A DNA stretch of 64,000 nucleotides from Alcaligenes faecalis (GTDB lineage Bacteria > Pseudomonadota > Gammaproteobacteria > Burkholderiales > Burkholderiaceae_B), in the NCBI RefSeq assembly GCF_002443155.1, contig NZ_CP023667.1, positions 1,984,001 through 2,048,000 on the forward strand, written 5' to 3'. Position 1 is the first letter of the stretch. Each line of letters starts with the position of its first letter. Made by a program: the position numbers and the translations under genes. Under the pieces are notes generated by a model. That model was not told where the DNA came from and did no database searches. It saw nothing but the letters and a program-made list of their open reading frames with translations. Shown one piece after another: positions 47,385-56,770 of the stretch.

Positions 47385-47493
47385 GGCCGCAATAACTAAA
47401 AAAACGCTTTTTTTATCACCGTTGGGCTGAATTTAGCTTCATATATCGTATTATTAAGCGCTAGCCGCCTAAATTACCGCCTGTTGGAGTCAG

Positions 47494-50421
47494 ATGTATT
47501 TGCTCGTGATCCTAGCTCTACCGTTTATCGGTAGCTTGCTATCTTCCCTGATGCCCGCGAACTCTCGCAAACTCCAGGCATCTCTTGCAGGCGCTGTCGC
47601 CGTTACGTGCGCCTTACTCACTCTCTACGCCTATCCGGACATCGCTCGCGGAGAGGTGCTGGAGTCGTCACGCTCCTGGATACCCGCCCATGGCTTGACC
47701 TTCAAGCTGCGCATGGACGGCTATGCCTGGCTCTTCAGTATCATCATTACCGCCATGGGGGCCTTGATTGCCCTTTATGCGCACTATTACCTGTCCGCCC
47801 AGGATCCGGTCCGGCGCTTTTTCTCCTTTCTGCAAGCCTTCATGGGCTCGATGCTGGGGGTGGTGCTGTCGGGCAACCTGATTCAGCTGGTCGTGTTCTG
47901 GGAACTGACCAGTCTGTCTTCCTTCATGCTGATTGCCTATTGGTATCACCGCATGGATGCGCGTCGCGGTGCGCGCATGTCGCTGATCATCACGGGTACG
48001 GGCGGTTTCTGTTTGCTGGCGGGCGTGCTCATGCTGGGCCAGGCCGCCGGCAGCTATGACCTGAGCGTGGTACTGGAGTCGGGCGAGCAGATTCGCAACC
48101 ACCCCTGGTATACCGGGATGCTGATCCTGATTGCCCTGGGTGCGCTAACTAAAAGTGCCCAGTTCCCCTTCCATATCTGGCTGCCCCATGCCATGGCCGC
48201 CCCGACCCCCGTATCTGCCTATTTGCACTCGGCCACTATGGTCAAGGCCGGGGTATTCCTGCTGGCACGCTTGTGGCCTGCGCTGTCGGGCACGACGGAA
48301 TGGGCTGTCATTATTGGGGGCGCCGGTCTGTGTTCCCTGACACTGGGTGCTTATGTGGCCATGTTCCAGCGCGACATGAAAGGCGTGCTGGCTTATTCCA
48401 CCATCAGTCATCTGGGTCTGATTACCTTGTTGCTGGGCCTGAACAGCCCGCTTGCTCTGGTCGCGGCACTATTTCACATGATGAACCACGCGACGTTCAA
48501 GGCGTCCCTGTTCATGGCGGCCGGTATCGTGGACCACGAAACGGGTACCCGTAACCTGAACCGTCTTTCCGGTTTGCGCCACGCCATGCCCTTGACCGCC
48601 ACTTTGGCAACCGTCGCGGCGGCGGCCATGGCCGGAGTGCCCCTATTGAATGGCTTTATTTCCAAAGAAATGTTCTTTGCCGAGACCATTCTGGCCAGCA
48701 ATGGCAACACCTGGGAATACGCCCTGCCCGTTGTAGCGGTCATTGCAGGTTCCTTCAGCGTGGCCTATTCCTTGCGCTTTATTGCCCAGGTCTTTTTTGG
48801 CCCCGTCGCCACCGACTTGCCGCGGGAGCCGCATGAGCCCCCTCGCCGCATGTTGATCCCCAGTGCCATTCTGGTACTGACCTGCTTGCTGGTCGGCGTC
48901 ATTCCCAGCCTGACCTTTGGTCCATTCCTGCACACGGCTGCCGGCGCGATTCTGGGTGCTGAAATGCCTCAGTACGACCTGGCCGTCTGGCACGGTTTCA
49001 ACCTGCCCCTGATCATGAGTCTGGTCGCAACGGGCATGGGTGTGATCTTCGTACTGATCATCAACCGCTTCTACAGAAATCGCCAGGGCCGCACGCCTTT
49101 GTTGACCCGTGCCGATGGCCGACGTTTCTTCGAACTGGCCATGGAGTATCTGGAAGTGGCAGCCAACTGGGCGGTAGGCAAGCTGTATTCGCCACGCCTG
49201 CAACGCCAAACCTTGCTGATTATCGTGGTCACAATCTGCGTTGCCGCCCTGCCTCTGGCTCGTGGCAACTGGTTCAAGTCCACCATTTCCACCCCTATTG
49301 ACCCCTTCTTTGCCCTGATGTGGGCCGTCGGGATTGCCTGCGCGATTGGTGCAGCTCGTCAAGCCAAGTTCCACCGCCCGGCCTCCTTGCTGCTGTCTGG
49401 TGGTGCTGGACTGGTGACCAGCCTGACCTTTGCCTGGCTGTCCGCCCCTGACCTGGCGCTTACCCAGCTGGCGGTGGAAGTAGTCACCGTCGTACTGATT
49501 TTGCTGGGCCTGCGCTGGTTGCCGCAACGCGTCAGTGATATGCCTGGTGGCCAGGATAATAGTGGTCGCGCCCTGTTCCGCCGTAGCCGCGACTTGATTA
49601 TTGCCATTCTGGCCGGTTGCGGTATTGCTGCCCTGGCCTACGCCATGATGACGCGCCCTCACCCCAGCGGCATCTCACCCTTTTTTGTCGAGAAGGCCCT
49701 GCCTCTGGGCGGCGGCGCCAACGTGGTAAACGTGATTCTGGTGGACTTCCGCGGTTTTGATACCTTTGGTGAAATTGTGGTGCTGGGTATTGTTGCCCTG
49801 ACGGTCTTCGCCCTGCTGCGTCGATTCCGTCCACCCATTGAAGCCATCGCCCAACCTCTGGCCCGTCGCCAGAACGTCAAGGACAGCCGTGAAGCCGTCT
49901 TTGTGGAACCCGATCCCAAGACCCCGCTGCCCGAAGGCATCATGCAGATTCCAGCCGTCTTGCTGCGCTTGCTGCTGCCTATCTCCACGCTGATTGCCTT
50001 GTACTTCCTGCTGCGCGGCCACAACCTGCCCGGCGGCGGTTTTGTGGGCGGCCTGATCATGGCAACCGGCATTATCTTGCAGTACATGGTTAGCGGCGTG
50101 GTCTGGATGGAGTCCCGCCCACTGATTCAGCCTCAAACCTGGATTGGCTTGGGACTGCTGACAGCCGGTGTGGCCGCCATGCTGGTGTGGGCCTTCAACA
50201 AACCCTTCCTGTCCGCCCAAAGCTGGGACCTGCATCTGCCCCTGGTGGGCGACGTGCATACGTCCAGCGCGCTGATCTTTGACATTGGCGTGTTCATGCT
50301 GGTGATTGGTTCCACCATCCTGATTCTGGTCGCGCTGGCTCACCAGTCCCTACGTTTTTATCGCAAACTGCCGTCGCTGCAATCCGCCTCGAACGCTGCA
50401 TCCGGGATGGAGAATAAATAA
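47494..50421 (+). CDS. mnhA: Mrp-type cation/H+ antiporter, fused A and B subunits
   Basis: The largest subunit of the multisubunit Na+ or K+/H+ antiporter. The 975-residue product has the complex-I-like NuoL core (FWELTSLSSFMLIAYWYH, SAQFPFHIWLPHAMAAPTPVSAYLHSATMVKAG across two segments, LFHMMNHATFKASLFM), followed after residue 780 by an MnhB domain (RGHNLPGGGFVGGLIMATG). This A-B fusion is the group 2 layout. It starts the six-gene operon; TTGGAG precedes the ATG, and its stop overlaps mnhC as TAATG. Confidence 0.95.
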   Translation: MYLLVILALPFIGSLLSSLMPANSRKLQASLAGAVAVTCALLTLYAYPDIARGEVLESSRSWIPAHGLTFKLRMDGYAWLFSIIITAMGALIALYAHYYLSAQDPVRRFFSFLQAFMGSMLGVVLSGNLIQLVVFWELTSLSSFMLIAYWYHRMDARRGARMSLIITGTGGFCLLAGVLMLGQAAGSYDLSVVLESGEQIRNHPWYTGMLILIALGALTKSAQFPFHIWLPHAMAAPTPVSAYLHSATMVKAGVFLLARLWPALSGTTEWAVIIGGAGLCSLTLGAYVAMFQRDMKGVLAYSTISHLGLITLLLGLNSPLALVAALFHMMNHATFKASLFMAAGIVDHETGTRNLNRLSGLRHAMPLTATLATVAAAAMAGVPLLNGFISKEMFFAETILASNGNTWEYALPVVAVIAGSFSVAYSLRFIAQVFFGPVATDLPREPHEPPRRMLIPSAILVLTCLLVGVIPSLTFGPFLHTAAGAILGAEMPQYDLAVWHGFNLPLIMSLVATGMGVIFVLIINRFYRNRQGRTPLLTRADGRRFFELAMEYLEVAANWAVGKLYSPRLQRQTLLIIVVTICVAALPLARGNWFKSTISTPIDPFFALMWAVGIACAIGAARQAKFHRPASLLLSGGAGLVTSLTFAWLSAPDLALTQLAVEVVTVVLILLGLRWLPQRVSDMPGGQDNSGRALFRRSRDLIIAILAGCGIAALAYAMMTRPHPSGISPFFVEKALPLGGGANVVNVILVDFRGFDTFGEIVVLGIVALTVFALLRRFRPPIEAIAQPLARRQNVKDSREAVFVEPDPKTPLPEGIMQIPAVLLRLLLPISTLIALYFLLRGHNLPGGGFVGGLIMATGIILQYMVSGVVWMESRPLIQPQTWIGLGLLTAGVAAMLVWAFNKPFLSAQSWDLHLPLVGDVHTSSALIFDIGVFMLVIGSTILILVALAHQSLRFYRKLPSLQSASNAASGMENK

Positions 50422-50762
50422 TGGAAATCGTGCTTTCAATTGCGATTGGTGTGCTGGCCGGCTCAGGCGTCTGGCTCCTGCTGCGCCCGCGTACCTTTCA
50501 GGTCATCATGGGGCTGGCTTTAGTGTCCTATGCCGTGAACCTGTTCATTTTCAGTATGGGTAGACTCAAAATCAGTGCTGCTCCCGTTATTAACGCCGGC
50601 AAGCTGGGGGCCGACTATGCCGACCCCCTCCCCCAAGCGCTGGTCTTGACCGCTATTGTGATTGGCTTTGCCACCACCGCCCTGTTTCTGGTCGTCATTC
50701 TGGCCAATCGTGGCCTGAGCGGTACCGACCACGTTGATGGCCGCGAGGAAGACGATCTGTGA
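50421..50762 (+). CDS. mnhC: Mrp-type antiporter subunit C
   Basis: A 113-residue NuoK-like membrane subunit with three helices: VLSIAIGVLAGSGVWLLL, FQVIMGLALVSYAVNLFIF and DPLPQALVLTAIVIGFATTA, the last being the conserved family stretch. It overlaps both mnhA and mnhD by one to four bases, so stoichiometric translation with them is likely. Confidence 0.95.
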   Translation: MEIVLSIAIGVLAGSGVWLLLRPRTFQVIMGLALVSYAVNLFIFSMGRLKISAAPVINAGKLGADYADPLPQALVLTAIVIGFATTALFLVVILANRGLSGTDHVDGREEDDL

Positions 50763-52393
50763 GTCTACTCAACCAACACTTGCCCGTATTGCCCGTTGCC
50801 ATTCCCATGATGGCCGCGGCACTGATGGTGATGCTGCGCGACAAGCGCCGTCACTACAAGCTGCTGATCGCTTTCAGCTCCTTATTGGCCCAGTTGTTCT
50901 GCGCGGTCTATCTGCTCCTGTTGGCCGATGGCACGCTGGACCCGATCTGGCCCCAGTCCGTCGGTGTGTATCTGCTCGGTGACTGGCCCGCACCCTTCGG
51001 GATTGTGCTGGTCGTGGACCGGCTGGCCGCCTTCTTGCTGGTGCTGACCAATGTGCTGGCTTTTTGCTGCTGGTTCTATTCGCTGGCACGCTGGGATCGC
51101 GTAGGGGTACATTTCCACTCCTTGTTCCAACTGCTTCTAATGGGCCTGAACGGCGCTTTCCTGACTGGCGACCTGTTCAACCTGTTTGTGTTCTTCGAGG
51201 TGCTGCTGGCAGCGTCTTATGGTCTGATGCTGCACGGTTCGGGCGCAGCCCGCGTCAGTGCCGGCCTGCATTACATTGCCGTCAACCTGATCTCTTCCTT
51301 CTTGCTGCTGATCGCGATCGCTCTGGTTTACGGTGTCACCGGCACCCTGAACATGGCTGATCTGGCTCTGCGCGCCGGTTCCATGCCGGACTCGGACCGC
51401 CTGGTATTTGAAGCGGCCATGGCCATCCTGGGTATTGCCTTCCTGATCAAGGCGGCCGCCTGGCCCCTGAACTTGTGGCTGCCGAATGCTTATGGCAATG
51501 CCAGTGCGCCGGTCGCGGCCATGTTTGCCATCATGACCAAGGTGGGCATTTACGCGCTGCTGCGTATTGGCTCCTTGCTGCTGCCGACGGGGGCGCCTGC
51601 CGCCTTCGGCGTGGCCTGGATGTTCCCGGCCGGGATTGCCACGCTGGCCTTCGGTGCGATTGGTGTGATGGCCGCACAGCAACCCGAACGGCTGGCCAGT
51701 TACTGCATCATCGTGTCCTCGGGCACCTTGCTGGCCGCTCTGGGTATGCCTGGGGTCATTCTGACCGGCCCTGCCCTGTACTACATGCTGAGCAGTGTGC
51801 TGGCTTTGGGTGCGTTCTTCCTGTTGCTGGAACTGGTCAGCCGTACCAAGCCTTTTGGTGCCGACCTGCTGGCCGTGAGTCAGGAAGTCTTTGATCTGGA
51901 CGACCCGGAATCCGAAGACAATAGTGATGACGTGGTGGGTGTAGCCATCCCCGGCGTAATGGTGTTCCTGGGCATGTCCTTTATTGCCTGCGCCTTGCTG
52001 ATTGTGGGCCTGCCCCCCCTGTCCGGTTTTGTGGCCAAGCTATCCCTGCTGACAGCCGCCCTGAAAGCCTCCGGCCAGTCTCCTGAGCCGCTGAACGCCT
52101 GGATTCTGACAGCCGCCGTGCTGATTTCGGGTGTGGCCGGCTTGATCGCCATGGTGCGTGTGGGCATTCGTCTGTTCTGGAGCAATAGCTCCTTGACGAT
52201 TCCCCGCCTGAAACTGATCGAAGCCGCTCCGATTGCGGGCATTATTGTGGCTTGCGGGATCTTGAGCTGGTATGCAGGTCCAATCACGACCTACCTGGAG
52301 CAAACAGCCCAACAGCTCGATGAGCCCCGTATCTACATCGGCTCGGTCTTGCGACAAAACCCTGTGCGTTCTGTTCAAGCGGAGGGATTCTGA
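50759..52393 (+). CDS. mnhD: Mrp-type antiporter subunit D
   Basis: A 544-residue NuoN/NuoM-like proton channel subunit: GDLFNLFVFFEVLLAASYGL, IKAAAWPLNLWLPNAYGNASAPVAA (in two pieces of the same helix-loop) and LPPLSGFVAKLSLL are diagnostic. It starts at GTG, overlapping the mnhC stop as GTGA. An acidic insert with DDPESEDNSDD (near residue 380) lies in a loop. The stop overlaps mnhE as TGATG. Confidence 0.95.
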   Translation: MSLLNQHLPVLPVAIPMMAAALMVMLRDKRRHYKLLIAFSSLLAQLFCAVYLLLLADGTLDPIWPQSVGVYLLGDWPAPFGIVLVVDRLAAFLLVLTNVLAFCCWFYSLARWDRVGVHFHSLFQLLLMGLNGAFLTGDLFNLFVFFEVLLAASYGLMLHGSGAARVSAGLHYIAVNLISSFLLLIAIALVYGVTGTLNMADLALRAGSMPDSDRLVFEAAMAILGIAFLIKAAAWPLNLWLPNAYGNASAPVAAMFAIMTKVGIYALLRIGSLLLPTGAPAAFGVAWMFPAGIATLAFGAIGVMAAQQPERLASYCIIVSSGTLLAALGMPGVILTGPALYYMLSSVLALGAFFLLLELVSRTKPFGADLLAVSQEVFDLDDPESEDNSDDVVGVAIPGVMVFLGMSFIACALLIVGLPPLSGFVAKLSLLTAALKASGQSPEPLNAWILTAAVLISGVAGLIAMVRVGIRLFWSNSSLTIPRLKLIEAAPIAGIIVACGILSWYAGPITTYLEQTAQQLDEPRIYIGSVLRQNPVRSVQAEGF

Positions 52394-52878
52394 TGCGACG
52401 CTACACCAAACATCTGTTTCTGCCTTTACTGCTCCTGGGTCTGTGGCTGCTGCTGAACGACTCGCTCTCGGCCGGTTATGTGGTGCTGGGCCTGTTCCTG
52501 GCCATCGCCCTGAGTTTGGCCGCCATTCCCTTTCGTCCCGTTAAAGCCAGCATTCGACATCCCTTTCTGGCCTTGAAACTGATCTTCCAAGTAGCTTGGG
52601 ATATTGTGCTGTCCAATATTGCCGTGGGTCATCTGGTCCTGAAAGGCGGCAATGCGCCCCGCCCCGGCTTTCTGGCCATCCCTTTGCAACTGACTGACCC
52701 ACATGGTCTGGCAGCCTTGGCGTGCATCATTACCTACACCCCAGGGACCGTCTGGTCCGGCTTCGATTACGAGACCCGCGTCCTGACCTTGCACATTCTG
52801 GATCTGCAAGACGAACAGGTCTGGTTAGACACTATTCAGAAGCGCTACCAAGGACCGCTACTGGAGATTTTCCAATGA
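52393..52878 (+). CDS. mnhE: Mrp-type antiporter subunit E
   Basis: A 161-residue subunit with two or three N-terminal membrane segments and a cytoplasmic C-terminal domain. Family features: LFLPLLLLGLWLLLNDSLS, VAWDIVLSNIAVGHLVL and the ITYTPGTVWSGFDYETRVLTLHILD region (ACIITYTPGTVW is the signature). Overlaps neighbours on both sides. Confidence 0.93.
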   Translation: MRRYTKHLFLPLLLLGLWLLLNDSLSAGYVVLGLFLAIALSLAAIPFRPVKASIRHPFLALKLIFQVAWDIVLSNIAVGHLVLKGGNAPRPGFLAIPLQLTDPHGLAALACIITYTPGTVWSGFDYETRVLTLHILDLQDEQVWLDTIQKRYQGPLLEIFQ

Positions 52879-53156
52879 TAGACATTGTTTACTGGGCCTG
52901 TCAGTTTGCCCTGGGCTGCTTTGTCCTGGGCATGGGCTGCGCCGTCATCCGCCTGCTCAAAGGCCCTTCCGCCGCCGACCGCGTGCTGGCGCTGGACACC
53001 ATGTACATCAACGGCATGCTGGCCTTGCTGGCACTGGGCATTCGTTTTGACTCTACCTTGTACTTTGATATCGCCCTGTTGATTGCCCTGTTCGGTTTTG
53101 TAGGCTCGGCAGCCATGGCGAAATTCCTGTTGCGCGCCGAGGTGATCGAGCCATGA
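52875..53156 (+). CDS. mnhF: Mrp-type antiporter subunit F
   Basis: A 93-residue, three-helix subunit: CAVIRLLKGPSAADRVLALD is the diagnostic stretch, followed by two hydrophobic helices ending FVGSAAMAKFLL. ATG 52875 overlaps the mnhE stop as ATGA; the frame continues upstream inside mnhE without meaning. Confidence 0.94.
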   Translation: MIDIVYWACQFALGCFVLGMGCAVIRLLKGPSAADRVLALDTMYINGMLALLALGIRFDSTLYFDIALLIALFGFVGSAAMAKFLLRAEVIEP

Positions 53157-53569
53157 ACACGCCTTTATTGCCTTTGTGGTTGGCTATCCCGGTCGCCCTT
53201 CTGCTGGTTCTGAGCGGTATCGTGGCCCTGGTAGGTTCGGCTGGCCTGCTGCGCTTCAAGCACTTTTATTCGCGCATCCACGCCCCCACCATGGGGAATA
53301 CGCTGGGTACGTTTTTCATGGTGCTGGCGGTAGCCATCAGCGCCAGCCACCTGATGAGCCGCCCTATTCTGCACCCGCTCATCCTTAGCGTGCTCCTGAT
53401 CATTACCTCGCCGGTCACCGCCATCTTCCTGATGCGCGCTGCCATCAAACGCGAGCATCGCCAGCGTCTGGCCGAGTACGGCCCGGACGAACCTGGCTAC
53501 CTGGACATGCCGCACAAAGCACCTCTGCCCAAAGACCTGGCAGAACCTCGGGCCAGCGACAAGAGCTGA
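53153..53569 (+). CDS. mnhG: Mrp-type antiporter subunit G
   Basis: A 138-residue subunit with three helices: ALVGSAGLLRFKHFYSRIHAPTMGNTLGTF (family core, read as GSAGLLRFKHFYSRIHAPT) and ILSVLLIITSPVTAIFLMRAA. The C-terminal 40 residues are charged and Pro rich. It ends the operon; a hairpin at 53643-53673 follows. Confidence 0.94.
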   Translation: MNTPLLPLWLAIPVALLLVLSGIVALVGSAGLLRFKHFYSRIHAPTMGNTLGTFFMVLAVAISASHLMSRPILHPLILSVLLIITSPVTAIFLMRAAIKREHRQRLAEYGPDEPGYLDMPHKAPLPKDLAEPRASDKS

Positions 53570-53642
53570 ATCAAGCAATGAGGGTTTAGAAAAGTTTTAT
53601 TACCCTCACTTGCAACTGCTCCACCTATACTAGTAAGTGTTT

Positions 53643-53673
53643 ACTGCGTATCGGGTATTGCCCCATACGCAGT
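53643..53673 (+). terminator. Hairpin between mnhG and the next gene
   Basis: ACTGCGTAT (53643-53651) pairs with ATACGCAGT (53665-53673), enclosing GGG/CCC, and is followed by CGCTTTTGG. It lies 74 bases after mnhG and 94 bases before the next start, so it could end the mnh transcript or fold in the next leader. Confidence 0.5.
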
Positions 53674-53766
53674 CGCTTTTGGGGCTTTGCGGCCTGCTAC
53701 TCATACCTGCTCGTAACAGTGCTCGCCAAGCCGGTGATTCCCTTAGCAAGTAAAGGAGTGAGATCG

Positions 53767-54144
53767 ATGAGTCTACTTACACACCCATCCCGAATTCTGA
53801 GTGCCAGCTTGCTCAGCCTGGGTCTGCTGTCCTCCGCTGCCTGGGCTCAAACCCCGTCCCAAGACTACCGACACGATATTCAGCGCTGTGAGCAGTTCAA
53901 GGGCGAACAACGCACCACCTGCCGGCGCGAAGCCGGTGCGGCCTTGCAAGCCGAGCGACATAACAAACTGGATAAGCGCGATCACAATCTGGATGCCAAC
54001 CGTCAGGCACGTTGCCATCGTCTACCCGCGGATCGCCAGCAAGACTGCCTGAAATCCATGACCGGCCAGGACACAACCGTGCGCGGTAGCGTGGAAGGCG
54101 GCGGTATTCTGCGCGAAACCACGACGGTAGTACCTGCTCAGTAA
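53767..54144 (+). CDS. Small secreted Cys-containing protein
   Basis: A 125-residue exported protein of unknown function. Signal peptide ends AAWAQ (about residue 27); the mature part is very basic and acidic with four Cys in pairs: CEQFKGEQRTTCRREAG and CHRLPADRQQDCLKSM, each pair about ten residues apart, suggesting two disulphides. An AAAGGAG lies nine bases before ATG 53767. I recall similar small proteins in Burkholderiales without assigned role. Confidence 0.7.
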   Translation: MSLLTHPSRILSASLLSLGLLSSAAWAQTPSQDYRHDIQRCEQFKGEQRTTCRREAGAALQAERHNKLDKRDHNLDANRQARCHRLPADRQQDCLKSMTGQDTTVRGSVEGGGILRETTTVVPAQ

Positions 54145-54163
54145 GGCGAATCGCTATCCTTAC

Positions 54164-54197
54164 AAAAAACAGCGCCTTTATCAGGCGCTGTTTTTTT
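54164..54197. terminator. Bidirectional terminator
   Basis: CAGCGCCT and AGGCGCTG (54170-54177, 54183-54190) with six A before and seven T after the stem. It serves the convergent small secreted protein and MHS transporter genes. Confidence 0.88.
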
Positions 54198-54211
54198 GAC
54201 CTTGATCCCTG

Positions 54212-55576
54212 CTACTGCGTCTTGGTCAAATCATCCCTGTATGTTTCAGGGCTACGCCATGTTGCCCACAAAGTGATCACAGCCAACACCAGCACCATCA
54301 CGGCCACGCCCCAATAGTGTCCTTGGCTAGCTAATAGCCATGTCGCCAACATAGGTGCCAGGCCACCGCCCACCCCGGCAGCTACCTGGCAGCCTAAAGA
54401 TGCACCGCTATAACGTACTTTGGTACCGAACAATTCCGGCAAATAGGCAGCCTGAGGGCCGTACATCGGACCATGGCCAAAAACCATGCATGCCGCAATC
54501 GCTCCGATGATAAGTGTTGGGTCACGCGTTTCCAGACAGAGAAACAAAGGATAGACCGCAAGTAACACGAAGCAAGACCCGAAATAGTACAAAGCCTTAC
54601 GCCCCACCTTGTCAGACAGGTAGCCAAAAAGGGGAATAAAGCCGATTTCCAGCACTGCCCCAAGAAGCACCCCATCCAGAATCAAGCCCTTGGGTAGATT
54701 CAACGCGTTAGTCCCATAGACAATCACAAAGACTGTCAGGATATACACCCAGGCAACTTCACATACTTTCAGCCCAATGCTGAGGCAAAGATTCAGGCGA
54801 TGCTTGGTCAGAATTTGCCAGAGAGGCGCCTTGTCTGTTTTTACCTCCGAACCGGCTTTTTCGCCCTCATCCTGACTGACCTGAAAGACAGGAGACTCAA
54901 CCACCTGCAAACGGATATAAAAACCCAATGCAACCAGCACCACACTCAGCAGGAACGGCACCCGCCATCCCCAACTCAGAAACTCGGCTTCCGGCAAACG
55001 ACTTAGCCAGGCCAGAATGCCAGTCGATGCCAGCATACCCAGCGGGAAACCCACCTGTACCAGACTACCGTAAAATCCTCGTCGATCTCGGGGAGCGTGC
55101 TCAATGACCATCAGCGCTGCCCCTCCCCACTCCCCACCAATACCGAAGCCCTGAATAATACGTAACAAAATCAAGGCAATGGGAGCCCAGATCCCAATTT
55201 GTTCATAGGTAGGTAACAGGCCAATCGCGAATGTGCCTCCCCCCATCAAGAACATGGTCAACATCAGCATGGATTTACGACCAACTCGATCACCAAAGTG
55301 CCCAAACACTACACCTCCCAAAGGGCGCGCAATAAAACCGACCGCGAACGAACCCAGCGCGGCCAAGGTACCCATCAGCGGATCCAAGCCTGGGAAAAAG
55401 ATCTTGTTAAACACTAATGCGGCTGCGGTGCCATACAACAAAAAGTCATACCACTCCACCGTTGTGCCAATCACGCTGGCCATCACGACACGCCGCATGG
55501 ACTTTTCCTCCTCCAGCGCCTGCCGCTCCTGAGTGGCGGAGTCCCCCAGACTGTCCGCCTTAACTGAAATGCTCAT
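54212..55576 (-). CDS. MHS-family MFS transporter
   Basis: A 454-residue metabolite:H+ symporter of the ShiA/KgtP/ProP branch: VEWYDFLLYGTAAALVF, RPLGGVVFGHFGDRVGRKS, IQGFGIGGEWGGAALMVIEHAP and WGWRVPFLLSVVLVALG. Twelve membrane segments; a charged loop (EGEKAGSEVKTDKAP) after segment 6. ATG 55576 has AGGA before it. It is divergent from the cupin gene and probably regulated with the rest of the cluster. Substrate unknown, likely an organic acid or betaine. Confidence 0.88.
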   Translation of the reverse strand: MSISVKADSLGDSATQERQALEEEKSMRRVVMASVIGTTVEWYDFLLYGTAAALVFNKIFFPGLDPLMGTLAALGSFAVGFIARPLGGVVFGHFGDRVGRKSMLMLTMFLMGGGTFAIGLLPTYEQIGIWAPIALILLRIIQGFGIGGEWGGAALMVIEHAPRDRRGFYGSLVQVGFPLGMLASTGILAWLSRLPEAEFLSWGWRVPFLLSVVLVALGFYIRLQVVESPVFQVSQDEGEKAGSEVKTDKAPLWQILTKHRLNLCLSIGLKVCEVAWVYILTVFVIVYGTNALNLPKGLILDGVLLGAVLEIGFIPLFGYLSDKVGRKALYYFGSCFVLLAVYPLFLCLETRDPTLIIGAIAACMVFGHGPMYGPQAAYLPELFGTKVRYSGASLGCQVAAGVGGGLAPMLATWLLASQGHYWGVAVMVLVLAVITLWATWRSPETYRDDLTKTQ

Positions 55577-55800
55577 TCCTGTCTCCTGATTGTCAGGCCC
55601 GGCTATCGATCCGGGCCTCTTATGGATGTGCCCGCAAATACCACACACGGTGGACAAATACTGACAGGAAACTTTTTAAGCTTAAATTAGGGTTTATCAG
55701 TAAACTTATCCTTATTTTTATCTTAAAAGTTGACTAATAAGAAACTTCTCACTAAATTATGCCTACCGACCCACATGGGCGGCCCAACCAAGGAGAGATC
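55577..55800. promoter_or_regulatory. Divergent promoter region with AAACTT-type elements
   Basis: This 224-base AT-rich gap between transporter and cupin genes contains AGGAAACTTTTTA (55666-55678), a dyad GTTTA-TCAG-TAAAC (55692-55705) continuing into AGTAAACTTATCC, and AAGAAACTTCTCA (55739-55751). A similar AGGAAACTTTTAC precedes the DJ-1 gene at 57474. The XRE-cupin regulator encoded in the cluster is the obvious candidate to bind them; this is inference. Confidence 0.5.
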
Positions 55801-56232
55801 ATGAGCACAGAAACCAACACCACCGAACAAACTGAAAGCAAGCACTATGCCCAACGCCTCAAAGGCAAGCTGGAACCCACCCAAGGCGGCTCCGTCTATG
55901 TGGACCCTGAATCCATGGAATGGCAGCCTTCACAATTCGAAAAAATCTCGATGAAAGTGCTGTATCGCAACGATGCTGAAGGAGAGATGACGGTGCTGCT
56001 CAAATGGGAACCCGGCGCCGTCTTGCCTTTTCACCGTCACCCGGAAATTGAACAAAGCTACGTCCTGCAAGGCTCGTTCTACGACCACGACGGTATTTGT
56101 CGGGCTGGTCAGTATGTGTGGCGCCACCCAGGCTCTTTGCACGAGACTCATTCCGACGAAGGTTGCATTTTGCTGGCGGTCTACCGCAAACCGAATGTGT
56201 TCTTTGGCACAGCAGGTTTTCAAGCCGCCTGA
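55801..56232 (+). CDS. ChrR-like cupin protein
   Basis: A 143-residue single cupin, similar to the Cupin_7/ChrR-like group and to small metal-dependent dioxygenases. Metal-site pattern: FHRHPEIEQSYVLQGSF supplies His-x-His and Glu, and WRHPGSLHETHSDEG the later His. No signal peptide. GGAGAG precedes the ATG at 55801. It begins a short plus-strand run with a ferredoxin gene 57 bases later. Whether it is an enzyme or a binding protein cannot be read from sequence. Confidence 0.78.
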   Translation: MSTETNTTEQTESKHYAQRLKGKLEPTQGGSVYVDPESMEWQPSQFEKISMKVLYRNDAEGEMTVLLKWEPGAVLPFHRHPEIEQSYVLQGSFYDHDGICRAGQYVWRHPGSLHETHSDEGCILLAVYRKPNVFFGTAGFQAA

Positions 56233-56289
56233 GCGGCCTATCGCTACGCGGGGCGCAAGACGCCCCGCAGCACACCGCAAGGAGCAGTC

Positions 56290-56613
56290 ATGACCTGCGT
56301 CGTCACCGACCCCTGCATCAACTGCCAATATGGCGAGTGCCTGGAGGTCTGCCCTGCCGATGCCTTCCATCGCGGCCCGAACTTCATGGTCATCAATCCG
56401 CAGAGCTGCATCAATTGCACGCTGTGCATTCTGGCCTGTCCCGTGCAAGCCATTGCCTCCGACTATGAGTTAGGACCTGAGCATCGGCACTACATCCCGC
56501 TCAATGCCGAACTGGCACAAAACTGGCCTGTCGCTTTCAGCGGGCCACCCGCTCATCCAGACGCGCACTTCTGGTCAGAGCAGACCAACAAGCTTGCCTT
56601 GCTGCAACGCTGA
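56290..56613 (+). CDS. FdxA-like ferredoxin with two cluster sites
   Basis: A 107-residue electron carrier of the FdxA type. First site: CINCQYGECLEVCPADAF; second site: CINCTLCILACPVQAI with the full C-x2-C-x2-C-x3-CP of a 4Fe-4S cluster. Core VVTDPCINCQYGECLEVCP is very close to the FdxA family start. C-terminal 45 residues (ELAQNWPVAF) follow the family as well. AAGGAG precedes the ATG. It probably supplies electrons to an oxidoreductase; none is adjacent apart from the cupin. Confidence 0.88.
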   Translation: MTCVVTDPCINCQYGECLEVCPADAFHRGPNFMVINPQSCINCTLCILACPVQAIASDYELGPEHRHYIPLNAELAQNWPVAFSGPPAHPDAHFWSEQTNKLALLQR

Positions 56614-56770
56614 GAAAGCCACTGCGCACCTTCGCACTCATACGGTATGATTCAAGCTAGGTTGCACGCCTTGAACCCGCTGGCAACCAGACTATTTTCA
56701 TTGCCCGCAGATACGGCCTCACCCAGTGGGGCCGTGTCTTCCTTCATACCGTTCAGACGTGGAATCAGGC

